A stretch of DNA of 64,000 nt from Amphiura filiformis (taxonomy: Eukaryota > Echinodermata > Ophiuroidea > Amphilepidida > Amphiuridae), in NCBI RefSeq assembly GCF_039555335.1, contig NC_092631.1, forward strand, positions 4,493,501-4,557,500. The letters are read 5' to 3'. Position 1 is the stretch's first letter; each line of letters begins with the position of its first letter. The translations under genes were made by a program, and so were the position numbers. Under the pieces are notes generated by a model. It was given only the letters and a program-made list of their open reading frames with translations. It was not told the origin of the DNA and did no database searches. Positions 43,178-53,817 of this stretch are shown here, piece after piece.

Positions 43178-43815
43178 TACGGAGCCCCCAAAGTGACATG
43201 GAAGAAAAAAACTCTGGGTCCGACTTTGTAACTCTGGGCCCCGAAATAGTAACTTTGGGGCCAAGATAGTAACTTGGGGCCTGAGATAGTAACTCGAGCG
43301 CCCCAAGATAGTAACATGGGCCCCGGGGGTCACTCCCATTGTGGCCTGTACACCATCCGCGATAATCAACTTTTGAAAAGCACCCTAAACAAGGATTTAA
43401 CCCTTGGCTAAAACGACACCCTAAACAGGGATTTCATTCCTAACATCAAATTTCATACCCTAAATTTCATTTCCGCGTATTTAGAAATTGCAATTTTGCT
43501 ACCCTTTTTTCCAATTTTTCATGTTTTGACACCCTAAACGCGATACGCGCGTATCGTGCCTACCCACGAAAAACGACCCTTTTTACGCGTTTTCATTATC
43601 GCGGATGGTGTACAGGCCACAATAGGAGTGACCCCCCTGGGCATGGGCCCTGACTTAGTAACTCGGGGTCCAAGATAGTAACTCGTAGCCCCGAGATAGT
43701 AACTTGGGGCCCGACTTAGTAACTCAGGGCCGGACTTACTAAGTTGGGCCCTCAAGTTACTATGTCGGACCCCAAGATAGTTCTTTTTCTTCCGTGTCAG
43801 TTCAGGGGCTCTGTA
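43178..43815. mobile_element. Foldback-like element with GATAGTAACT repeats in its arms
   Basis: Inverted ends TACGGAGCCCCCAAAGTGAC and (reverse complement of the right end) TACAGAGCCCCTGAACTGAC both continue into GGAAGAA. Each arm is an array of about five units of GGGGCCCNAGATAGTAACT. An inner inverted pair (GGCCTGTACACCATCCGCGA and its complement) encloses about 220 bp. ATAGT flanks both ends and may be a short target duplication. Confidence 0.8.
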
Positions 43816-44197
43816 ATAGTCCCATCAATTAAGGGCTGAAATCAAAACTCAACCGGCGGTTGACTGGCGGTTCTGTCCAGGTGCCATTGTTTAGAACAAT
43901 AGCAAAAGGACAGGTGGTCAACCGCCTGTCGAGTTTTGATTTCATCCCTAAACCAACAACAATTTTTTTTTTATGTTTCAAAATGGGAGCTTAATTTTGA
44001 CAAATGACAACGGGCAGGAAGCTTTAAGAAGTTCTTACACCTCCAAAATATTGGTTGGTCATGTATTTCCACACCATTTTTTAGAGTCCACCATCAGGGA
44101 CAGTACTTAATACAAATATAGTATACTGTCTTAAATTGCACAAGCAGTTTTCACATTTAGAACCAAAAATGTGTTTCATAATGGCCATAGAACCATC

Positions 44198-44480
44198 ATT
44201 GGTGGCACCGGGGCATTTGCCCCCTCAATATTCTTCCCCCACCCCACTTATTCTGAAAAATTATCACTTTTTGGGATGATTTTGTACTCATTCACTTTGC
44301 CACCCCCAAAAACCAATCTGTGGCAGCACTATACAGGGAGCATTTTTCTTACTCCCCAAGTTTTTGAACTAAAATTACAGAAAATTTCACTTTTTGCAGC
44401 AATTTTGTGCAAATTTAGACGATTTTCCCCCCCTTTCACCCCCCCCCCCCGAAAAAAATTCCTGATGTCGCCACTGAGAA
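44198..44480. repeat. C-rich degenerate element ending in GCCACTGAG
   Basis: Begins GGTGGCACCGGGGCATTTGC and ends GATGTCGCCACTGAG, with C-rich interior and repeated CACCCCC and AAAATTTCACTTTTTG phrases. A similar fragment occurs near 44935-45045 (ACCGCCACTG). It is probably an old non-autonomous element. Confidence 0.45.
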
Positions 44481-45251
44481 CCAGTTTATATCATCTAAAC
44501 ATGCTAAACGGAACATATTTCAGGTCTAAAATATCACCGGGATTATGAGAATATATATGAGGTTTCTTCTGATACAAAATGTCTCCATTTTGATCTAGGA
44601 TAAAGAACTAGTATGAGGCTGTCGATCACACATTTTTCAATTACCTTTGGTATTTGAACGAAATCATTCAGACTAGTTGTATGTTGGCGTTGAGTCTTTC
44701 AAGCTTCACGGTTGCATCGTCAGCCACAGAGCCTATAAAAAAAAATCATGGAATTAAAATGGGATTTGACAAACTGTCAATTGTAGATTTTGGGTCACAG
44801 TTGTTATTCTTTAAAAAAGTAATTGGTTGCAGACCATGCACATAGCATTTTTTTGCCTAAGTTGTTGCTAATTTAAGGTACGGTATGATATATTTAAATG
44901 AGTCATATTTGAAATTTTTTTTGAATTTTTTTTTCCAGCAATTTTGGGCAAAATTTGTTGAAATTCACTTCCCCCTTCATGGGGGGAGGGGAGTGAATTT
45001 CAGGGGCCATGTCACCGAAAAAAAATTCTGGCACCGCCACTGTACTTAAAAAACCTATTCAAGTGTTCTGTTCATGAAAGTCAAAATTGTGAAAATAGGG
45101 CTAGTTTTTCAATCCAAATTCCTGTTTTAATTCAATCGTTTAGAACAAAATAAGGGTAAAATAAAGCTCAAAATGCAATCTGCAACAGGGGTTGTTTTGA
45201 ATTTTCTGACAATCATCATCATCATATGTTATGCCTTTGATAAATTTATAT

Positions 45252-45592
45252 TAAGGGGAGCCCTGTGCAATAATTGTGAGCCCCCTGGGGGAATTTTCAA
45301 ATGGCAGAAATGCTTGCCCCCCCACCCCCCTATAAAAAAAAAAAAAATTGCTCTTGAACTTTACGACCAAGGCCCACTTTTAGAGCAATTTATTTTTAGC
45401 ATTTTAGAGCATGTTATTTAAAAAACGCCTTATGAATGTGTGCCAATTATTGCTTGCCCTCACCCGGGGTGTCACCCCCCCTTATCGGAGCAAAAAATTG
45501 CCCCCCCCCCCCTTTGGCTGGCCAAAATAATCTTGCCCCTACCCAATTTTACCTCAGGGCTCAGTGCTCATTACACAGCCCTTAATTTAACT
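45252..45592. mobile_element. MITE with AAGGGCTGTGYAATNANNNTGAGC ends, copy 1
   Basis: The left end (GGGAGCCCTGTGCAATAATT, GTGAGCCCCCTGGG) and the right end (CAGGGCTCAGTGCTCATTAC, ACAGCCCTTAA) are inverted. The C-rich interior encodes nothing. A second, partial copy lies at 46832-47030. Confidence 0.7.
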
Positions 45593-45739
45593 TGGACTAT
45601 TGGATAACTTGGGCCCCACAAGCTTATCAATACCACCAGGGTGCTTATAATAATAATCATTAAAGGTAAAATATGGTGCCATGGCTTGAACTTTTAGGGC
45701 CAAGGCCCAATTGCAAGGGCATGTACACATCTAGGTAGA

Positions 45740-45975
45740 CCCGTACGCAGAATTTTTTTTGGGAGGGTGCTGATTTTGAAAAAGTGGACCTTTTTTCCAA
45801 GGGGGAGGGGGCGGTTATGTAAAAAGTGGACTTTTCCTCAAAAATTTGGACATTTTTTTGGCCAAAAAAGCGTAAAAAACCTGTTTTTTTGCTCGCTATG
45901 CTCGCAAATTGTCATATTTTGGGACTTTTGTATACTTTTGCACCCCGGCACCCCCCCTGCGTACGGGCCTGCATC
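45740..45975. repeat. Fragment with CTCGCTATGCTCGCAAATTG phrase
   Basis: GTGCTGATTTTGAAAAAGTG, GCGTAAAAAACCTGTTTTTT and CTCGCTATGCTCGCAAATTG match the 15.39-15.62 kb part of the hAT-type element. It is a third location for that repeat family in this window. Confidence 0.65.
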
Positions 45976-46322
45976 TAGGGTGTATTGCTGGCACTACATG
46001 TATTGCTATACAACTAAAAAAAATAGTACACAGGCCTACATGTTGTATCACAGTGTTGTATATTTTTGGTCTTTCTGATGTAATATATTATAATAATTGC
46101 AACTTTACATAATCAAAGCAAGACTTACATTGTAGCGGAAGACATCTTCTACAAAATCTTGATGCATTTAATTCCAGGACATTGGGGCAAGAACTTGAGG
46201 TGTTGCTCTGCAGTGCAGCGTATATGTGTAGTACAGTATCAGTAGTTGACTCTGACAGTTGACAGTTGTGTTTCCCCACTTAGAGTTGGGTCAGAGGTCA
46301 CATACCACAGAGTGGCAAAATT

Positions 46323-46445
46323 TAAACTTGAAGCTAGTCGAGCAACCTAGTCAAGCCGGATTGACTTAACGTTAAGCTAGTCCATCTACCTTTACCAGTC
46401 CGTCCAGCTTGACTAACCATAAACTGGTCAAACTAGTATGCAAAT
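46323..46445. repeat. Palindromic CTAGTC cluster, right
   Basis: GCTAGTCGAGCAACCTAGTC and several further CTAGTC, AAGCTAGTCCATC and CCAGCTTGACTAAC words form a short array related to 42341-42680, in the orientation expected for an opposite arm. Confidence 0.6.
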
Positions 46446-46831
46446 ATTCTAGCCTGGTTGGTCTGAATGGCATGTATTCCTATAGTCACGGTTGAAATAT
46501 GCAAAATCAATGCAATTTCAATTAACAACATTTGAACTGGAACACATAGTGACACATCTATGATGTTGATTTGAAGTCATTCCAATTGTCTGCTTTCACT
46601 GTCACCATATGTAACCATTTTCATACTTGGCTCTGTGAATGATGTTGATCAAGTCACGATACTTTCTGATGTGATATTCCTCAATTCCTGTCTGAAACAA
46701 CAAAATAAAATATTGATACAAAGTAATAAACATTTTGGTCATCTAAATGTTTATTCATATCATTTTCAGTACCGCGGTATTTATTTAAAAAGTCACTAAA
46801 TAACACATGTTCCGATTCTTTATTCTTGTCT

Positions 46832-47030
46832 GGGGCTGTGCAATAATTATGAGCACCCCTGGGGGGTAAAATTTCCAACGGCTCGCCAAAAATCGCTTGC
46901 CCCCCCACCGGCCCACCAAAAATCGCTTGTTTTCCTAAGCCTTTTATAGCATTTTATTTAAAAGGCGCCCCAAGAATGTGCGCCAAAATTGCTTGTTCCC
47001 CCCCGACCCATAGTTTTTGACCTATGACCT
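46832..47030. mobile_element. MITE with GGGCTGTGCAATAATTATGAGC end, copy 2 (partial)
   Basis: GGGGCTGTGCAATAATTATG and AGCACCCCTGGGGGG match the left end of 45252-45592, and AAAAATCGCTTGCCCCCCCA and AAAGGCGCCCCAAGAATGTG match its interior. The right end is not found. Confidence 0.7.
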
Positions 47031-48873
47031 CCAGCAAACCACAAGCCATTTCAGCATGAAACACATATTATTTGGATTTTTCTACTTTTATAAGCCTACA
47101 TGTAAATACATAGGCCTATAAGCAGAGAGGCTGCAATAAGAGTCATGATTTAAGATTTAAAGAGGCCATATGATTTTAAGGTTTTTGAGCAGCACTTTTG
47201 GACAAAGCTTCTAATGGCGATAAAATTTATTTACACACATTTTACCCGGCTGGCATTCCTGAAAAGTGACTTGATATTTGGGTTGCAAAATGCAAAAACG
47301 CTATACCGTAGCTTTTAAACATAATTAAGCAGGGGTGCAAATTGTGATTTCTTCCTCAGGAGCAAGGTTTTTAGGCTCAAGATTTCCTCAATCGTACCAT
47401 GCATAAAATAGCTTTATTCTGTACTTCAAAAGATGAGAATGTTAACACATTGTGTATTTTTAGAGCGACTCAATGTTAAGTCTTCAAGCGTCAAAAAAAG
47501 GCTTCATGAGGACAATGTGCGCGCGTAGCGGGCAAAAAATTGGTATTTTACACTAGTTTGGGGTCAATTTTGGTTGGACAAAGGCTCATATCCCCTTTTA
47601 TTTTCCTTTACCCCCCATTTCCTCTTTCATTTTATGTCAGAGGGAGCACAACTTGTTCAGTACTATATGGTGCTTCTTTTTAAATTTCCTCAATATTTTC
47701 CAGTTTGTCCTCTTCTCAGTGGCAGTAGTATTGATACACTAAATTCCTTCATAACTTTTGTTCCCATAAAATCCTCATTGCTGCCTCTCTATAAATTTCC
47801 TCAGATATGATTGCCGCCTCTCTGTTAGTTTCCTCAGATATGTGCCATGTTTCCACCTGCCTCATCCAACTTTTTTCTTTCCTGTTAAATTACATTGAAT
47901 ACCTCCTATGGTGATGAATTGTAAATTTCCTCATATCCCATTTCCATATTCTAACACCAACATCTTCCTCTTTTTGCTCTTATTTCTTGAACAATGTTGT
48001 GAATTCCTCCAAATTTTGCACAACCAGTGTCTTTAAAGATTTCCTCTCTTCCATTCAGTAGCTTCACTGCCTCACAGTCCTCCCCTAATTTATCTTGTAC
48101 CTCACTCCTCTTCTTTTTCTTTCCTCTTTCCCCCTTCCTCTCCTCTCCTCTTTTTCTTTTCTTCTCTCTCCCTTCCTTTTTCCTCTTTTTCTTTTTTCTT
48201 CCCATGGCATTATTTCCTCAATTTTGACTCTCATTTCCTAGGAGCGGTGCTCCCCGCTCCCGCACAATTTGCATCCCTGATAATTAAGTACCGTATGCGG
48301 TTCAGAATAAGCAGTTCAAAATAGGCCTAGAATAGGCCTAAACACCCAGGCGCAAGGCGTATAAAACTGGATGCCCAACAAGAGCCCAATTTCAGAAAAA
48401 GTAATTAAAATTTTAAAATTGCCGCATAGCGGCTATCGCGTCGCACTTGCGCGACGCAGGGTGGGTATCTGAGGGTTGATGTGATCATGTTCCCCCTCAG
48501 AAGTAAGAAACTTTTGCCAAATGAAGACCTAATTGAAGCGATTTGGTGGACAATTTTTGCACTATTAGTTTGTAAAATCTTAGTTTGAAAAAGCAGAGAA
48601 TTTGTGAAATGAGCAGTCCATGAAGTCTTTTGTGGGGCTTTTGTGGACAAATTTTAATTGACAAATGTCGAAAGCAGAAGCGAAAATGGCTGGCCACTTG
48701 TTTATCCACTACGCAGGAGGTGTCTGAGCCTGAGGGGGATGTTCCCCACACAGAAGTTTGAAAATGAATGTCCAATTGAAGCCATTTGCTGCATTATTTT
48801 TAAACTATCAAAAAACATGAAAAAGGGGGTGGGCAAACTCAATTTGCAAAATTTTAAATGTTACACAAGCGAC
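47031..48873. other. Intron stretch with pyrimidine-rich zone
   Basis: From about 47570 to 48240 the plus strand is strongly pyrimidine-rich, with many TTTCCTC words and a dense CTTTTTCT run near 48100-48200. No gene is apparent. Two diverged direct copies of an AGAAACTTTTGCC..AATTGAAGC segment lie near 48500 and 48750. Confidence 0.45.
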
Positions 48874-48880
48874 ATTTAGG

Positions 48881-49358
48881 CCCGGGGGGCACTCAACTAA
48901 AATTTTGGTAGGGGCGTGCGGCGCGGAGCGCCAAACTTTGGGAACTAAGAACTAATTTTGGGTCAAAATAGGGGCTTGATGAACTGAAATTTCAACATAT
49001 TTGTGGGGCTCTGTGAACTAAAATCGGCCAAATTATAGGCTTTGGAGCTAAAATTTCCAAATTTTAGCTAAAGAGCTACAGTTGTCAGAGTTTGAGGCTC
49101 AATGAACTGGAGCATATTGCAAATGTGGGGCTTAAGGAACTGCCGGAGAGCCTGAAAAAGGGACCCTTGATCGCTGCACATATTCAGATTCCCTTTGACA
49201 AATTAAGCGTACTGCTAGCCGTCCAGCGCGTATTATTTGCACAAGGTCCAATGCACACGCTTGACGTCGCGCGCGTATACGCGATGGTTAAGCTGTCAAA
49301 TGAAATCTGATTAAGAATTTACCCGTACCACCTTTACATGTGAGTGTCCCCCCCGGGT
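48881..49358. mobile_element. CCCGGGGGG-ended TIR element, second copy
   Basis: Ends CCCGGGGGGCACTCAACTAA and GAGTGTCCCCCCCGGGT are inverted and match the element at 19201-19707. ATTTAGG flanks both sides (48874-48880 and 49359-49365), again 7 bp. The interior is a degenerate array around GGGGCTTGATGAACTGAAAT. Shared ends, target-duplication length and internal repeat style place both in one family. Confidence 0.8.
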
Positions 49359-49365
49359 ATTTAGG

Positions 49366-50149
49366 CCTATAAAACTTGAAACTCGCAATTAAAGCATGGA
49401 TCGATGTTGAAGTAAGCAGAGTCAGTCTTCATAGGCATGTAGACGGGCCAGCAGTAATTTTCACATGTTTTTGTGCCGAGGACCCGCCTTCAAGTAATGC
49501 CTATATAAAATTAATCACAGGCCTAGCCTAGGGCCTATATAATTATAGGGCCTACTTACGAACCAAATGTCCGTTTTTTAGGCACGGGCCTATGTGCAAT
49601 GTAAGTATTTCTCTTCTCCTTTTCTCCTCTCTCTTTTTCTCCTTTCCCTCTCTTTCTCTTCTCACCTTTTTCTTTGCAAAAGAGTGGAACACCTAAAATG
49701 CATTGCAAGGTGGCATGCCAATGCAAGTCATACATTCACCAGAATGAACTTGCGTCTTCTAATGATTTAATAAACTGTTCCATTAATCGTGGATTCAAAT
49801 TCAGTCAGCATATTTACCACAAATAATGTTATTTTCATATCTCCTAGTCCTACATCGTGTTCATAATTCATGTTCTTGAGCTGACATGCATGACATGACA
49901 CTCTCCGCTCGCGGAAAATGAAACCAAATGCGATTTATGCATGTGAAATTACAAATTTTTTTTTATAGTTTATACATACCTATTCGATGTCGTCAGTGGT
50001 CAGCCTGAATCCTCAAACATTCTGTTAAATATGTATATGCTTTTGGGCCAAGATATATGAATAAAAACCTTGTAAACGGCATCTAATTTACTTTTTATAA
50101 GCTTAAACACATCCGGTGATTGATTAGAATTTTTATGAAAACTTAAAGA
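49366..50149. other. Intron stretch, nothing recognised
   Basis: No exon or defined repeat. A short TCTCC/TTTTCTC-rich run lies near 49610-49675. Confidence 0.45.
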
Positions 50150-50335
50150 CAGCTCGTGGTACTACCAGCTCTGGGCCAGCAAAAGTGGCTTGATGTGGCC
50201 CATTGCAAGCGGCTCACACATATGGTCCAATCCAAGTGTCACTTTTGCTGGACCACACGAAAGGTCCTTTTGTTGATTCAATCGCCGGTTCCAGGTGTGG
50301 CCCAACACTGGCCCAGTACTGGACCAAATCTGCCA
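50150..50335. repeat. CTGGACCA/TGGCCCA cluster, second site
   Basis: GGGCCAGCAAAAGTGGC, its inverted partner CACTTTTGCTGGACC, and TGGCCCAGTACTGGACCA make a compact self-complementary cluster that shares words with 37190-37440. It ends about 55 bp before the CARD exon acceptor. Confidence 0.7.
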
Positions 50336-50391
50336 AGTTCCCTGTGATCACCATCGTTGTGTTCTGTTATTTATTTTAAATTGTTTTCCAG

Positions 50392-50708
50392 ATGACCAGA
50401 CACCAAGTGCCAACCCAATTCAGTATCATTTAATTCTGGATTACGCTATGGACACCCTACACCGTAACCTAAACACAAACAATATTCTGATAAGGCTCAG
50501 ATCTAGAGGTGTTCTGAGCGAAGACGAGGTCGCCGAGATTAACAATATCCAAGGACTTGGAGAAAGGGTGACGAGGTTACTCGCAATTCTCAAAAGCAAA
50601 GATGTACACGCCTACGATGAATTCATGAGTGCCTTGCGTGAATTCGACCATGATTTATTTTGTGAAGTAAAAAACATCGAAACTTGGAGGTATCCAAATC
50701 GGTTGTGA
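50392..50708 (+). CDS. Exon S: C-terminal CARD, last coding exon
   Basis: Acceptor TTTTCCAG leads into a phase-1 exon of about 105 residues ending in TGA. It encodes IQYHLILDYAMDTLHRNLNT, LIRLRSRGVLSEDEVAEINN, ERVTRLLAILKSKDVHAYDE and FMSALREFDHDLFCEVKN. The six-helix order, the GVLS-E-DEV-EI turn and F..AL...DHDLF match the CARD family, which assembles by homotypic contact with caspases and adaptors. The phase fits exon R at 30578, and a C-terminal CARD after UPA is the NLRP1/CARD8 layout. If the R-S link is wrong, this would be the last exon of another CARD gene. Confidence 0.85.
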
Positions 50709-50902
50709 AAAGCAACGCAGATAATTAGTGCTTTTAAACTTGTTAAACATGTAAAACAAGGTTAAAAACGTAAGAGAAGCACCAAATTTGACAAAAATAT
50801 TCTTCGTTGAGTCTTCACCCTATTTCATGTGTGAAATGTAGAGTTGCGTGCAAAAAATTACGCGCGGTAGTAATCTCTTCATACTTGTTTGATGATAAGA
50901 GT

Positions 50903-51170
50903 CATCAGACAACAAGTGCCGACCCAATTCAGTATCATTTAATTCTGGATTACGCTATGGACACCCTACACCGTAACCTGAACTCTTAACAATATTCTCA
51001 TAAGGCTCAAATCTACTGGTGTTCTGAGCGATGACGATGTCGCTGAGGAGAAAGGGTGACGAAATTCATGAGTGCCTTGCGAGAATTCGATCATGATTTA
51101 TTTTGTGAAGTAAAAAACATTGAAACTTGGAGGTATCCAAATCGGTTGTGAGAAGAAGCAACGCAGATAA
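50903..51170 (+). pseudogene. Decayed duplicate of the CARD exon
   Basis: The sequence is about 90 percent identical to exon S where alignable (AGTGCCGACCCAATTCAGTA, ACGCTATGGACACCCTACAC). It has a one-base insertion that brings a stop near 50985. It also lacks one piece of about 25 bp and another of about 45 bp in the middle, and has a weak acceptor. Similarity continues past the stop codon into GCAACGCAGATAAT. It is a recent, dead tandem copy of the last exon. Confidence 0.9.
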
Positions 51171-53500
51171 TCATTTATTGATTGAATACAATGCCACTCT
51201 TTTCAAAGATACTAATTACGATCCAGGTCTATATCCCTCTTCTTTGACATCTGTGGTTCAATGCATCAGTCGTAGGGCGATATATTCAAAAATTATATTC
51301 ATGTATTGATAAGAATATTAAAAGCTATTAAACAAGCACCCGAGTAAGCGTAAAACGGAAATGACGTTGATGGCTCTTCAATCGTAGTGACCAATAGCTA
51401 ATTAACGTCCAATGTAACATGTGACATTCGCGAGTCGCCGAATGAGGCTATTAACATGACAAAGACGACTTTCCCACTAAATAAAGAGAATGTCGCCCTC
51501 ATGAGTCCATATAATGCAAGGGGTGGTTTATTATAGTATTAACGGGTTCGTCACTATGCAAAAAACACGGATGATGTTAACAACACCTGTCTGGTTAGAC
51601 CTATCGGGTGACGTCCATCAAAATATGACGATCAAAGAGCCCGGACAAAGAGATTAGGAAAAACACTCTATTCAATTAAATTTATTCATGCTGAGATGAA
51701 TTTCCTTAAGGAACATCAGTGTGTGTGTAGTGTACAATTTATAATAGTAGTGTGTAAACTCCTACTTGAAAAATTGGTACCCAATAATTATTGTTGTCAA
51801 GCATCCCAACGTTGTGTTTGAGCGGTCTCAAGCGTACAAAGTAGACTTCAACCGCCGATATACAGTTGAATAAATGTCATACAAATATTTTGTATTATGA
51901 TTGCCAATCCCTTTCACACTGAACTTGCTGCAGCTTTTGCATTAATAAGTCTTACTACATTTACTCGGAGATAGATCTATGAAATCCCCATCAGGTGAAC
52001 CGTATTTTATGCACCCTCTTGTACCCAGTTTTTGTTCCCCTCCTTGACTCCTTCCATTTTTTTTTTTTTTTCGAAATTTGTCCTGTTTTTTCATCTGTGT
52101 TTTTCTCATTCATACTTTTAAGAGTTCTTTATTATACATATTTCACACTTCTTGCGCCTGCTTCTTTTTATTAACTCCGACTCCTCTATCCACTTTTCTA
52201 TACATTTCCTCCTCCCATATTTTGCTACGTGTTTTAGCCTGTATATCCCACTTTACAATCTTCTTCCAATATATATTCTTGTTATTTTCATTCTTCTGTT
52301 TTCAATTCTGTTAAAAATGTCTACCCGCCCTTAATACTGACCTATTGCGAACCAAACATTCAATTAATGAAACTCTTTTTTGTAAGGAGTAAAGAAAACA
52401 GGTCGAAAGAACTACAGAAAAACAGTGCAATTGGGTCGGTGTGTTTGTTTAATTGTAAAAGAGTGTTAAATGACATGACAAACAATTAAGAAGAGGTTCT
52501 AAAAGGACAACCATACGCATGCGGTTGTTGGTTGTATTGTTATGCTTTGTTGTGGTGTGTGTTTTAACACAGAAATGGGTGCTAAAATTTAATTATAGGT
52601 CTTGGACGTGATCAGGTACAAATGTCAGTAGTTGCTAAATTCAATTAGAACTTGACCAAATTAATTTCAGCCGGTGAAACTTGAACAAATGGGCTGTTCC
52701 AGCTATGGGCTCAAATCCCACACCCGTTCCCATACAGGGGGAGGGGATGTAGATTTCAAATGGAGTTCAATTCAGATTACTTCATTTGAAATTCACACCA
52801 CCCGTGTGGGAGATTAAAGGTCATGTCTTCCATAAAGGGTGTATGGATTTCAACTAGAATAGCCCAATTGTAGCCGGTCAAACTTGAACAAAATGATCCA
52901 GGCCAGTGAAAGAATGTTCTTTTAACATGTAATCACGAAATTTTCACAACCAATTATACATTTGCAGTAGGTTATGGTACCATAGAATGTCATTTATAAA
53001 TTCGGACTATTTTAGAATATTTTTGCGTGATCAACGGTTAAAATACATAACCGGCCGACGCGATCTGGATCACTGCCAAACTGAATGAGGCTACCGTGTT
53101 GGTTAACGTCGTCTGTTTCAACTAGTGGCGAAATAAATCCGACTAACGATTTGCTCAATACTGGAGAGAATAAAGTAACATCACCGGGACAAACACAAGC
53201 ATCAACTGTTGCATATTGGGACTATTACCATTTAGCAGATGAGACAAAGTAAGTTGACGGCTGCCGTTCACGTTGAAATAAGATTTCATCCTTTTTTCTA
53301 ACCATAATATTCTAGAAATATCCCACTTACGGAAGTATTCCCGATGATCTGTGCTCAGTGAGAGCTATATGAGACTAGTATGTTGGTGATCAGATCAAAA
53401 CGGTGAAATTTTAGAGACTATTATTAAACACTCTCTGCAGTTTGCCCCGGTATAAATTGATTAAAGTGCGAAATTTATTTGGTTACAGTTGTGTTTTAAT
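51171..53500. other. Intergenic region between CARD gene and GPCR
   Basis: No coding exon is visible. It contains the MITE at 52680-52880 and a T-rich stretch near 52055-52330. The upstream promoter of the GPCR may lie in its last part, but I see no clear core element. Confidence 0.45.
52680..52880. mobile_element. MITE with GGGCTRTTCYAGYT ends, copy 1
   Basis: AATGGGCTGTTCCAGCTATG at the left and CAACTAGAATAGCCCA at the right are inverted, with matching inner pieces (CCACACCCGTTCCCATACAG, GGGTGTATGG). A related copy in opposite orientation is at 56770-56895. Confidence 0.75.
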
Positions 53501-53507
53501 TATTATC

Positions 53508-53707
53508 AATACGCGGATTTAGGGTTTCTCTGCCGGAAGTCAATTTGTGCCGAAATTCCTCCCACAATGCAATATGCGTATTGCATAACAAAGAATATTG
53601 ATTAACCTCCGAACTGTATCTATTGTTATGCAAAACGCTTATTGCATTGTGGGAAGGAATTTCGGCACAAATTGACTTCCGGTAGAGAAACCCTAAATCC
53701 GCGTATT
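53508..53707. mobile_element. Hairpin MITE, ~200 bp with ~75-bp arms
   Basis: AATACGCGGATTTAGGGTTT through GAAGTCAATTTGTGCCGAAA is repeated as an almost perfect inverted copy ending TAAATCCGCGTATT. The loop is only about 30 bp. It lies about 110 bp upstream of the GPCR start codon and may therefore be within the 5' UTR or promoter. Confidence 0.9.
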
Positions 53708-53817
53708 AGATTTGACCCTTTGCTGTTTTCTATAAAAGTTTGAAAGACGTAGAGCATGGTGCAGAAGTTTTAAAATATGCATTTTCTTTTCTATATCAAT
53801 AAAAACAGTCTTTGGTA

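Noticed and set aside
46088-46279. Cys-rich open frame (FCRRCLPLQCKSC) as a zinc-finger gene
   Set aside because: It is only 63 codons long, with no supporting splice sites, neighbouring exons or family resemblance.
47951-48227. Lys/Glu-rich or Phe/Ser-rich ORFs near 48.1 kb
   Set aside because: They are composition artefacts of a pyrimidine-rich stretch.
52078-52334. Hydrophobic open frame as a membrane protein
   Set aside because: A T-rich sequence yields Phe/Leu runs by chance; there is no start context, and an overlapping frame looks equally hydrophobic.
53812-53817. GPCR translation starting at 53812
   Set aside because: That codon is TTG; the first ATG in frame is at 53818, and another follows at 53827.
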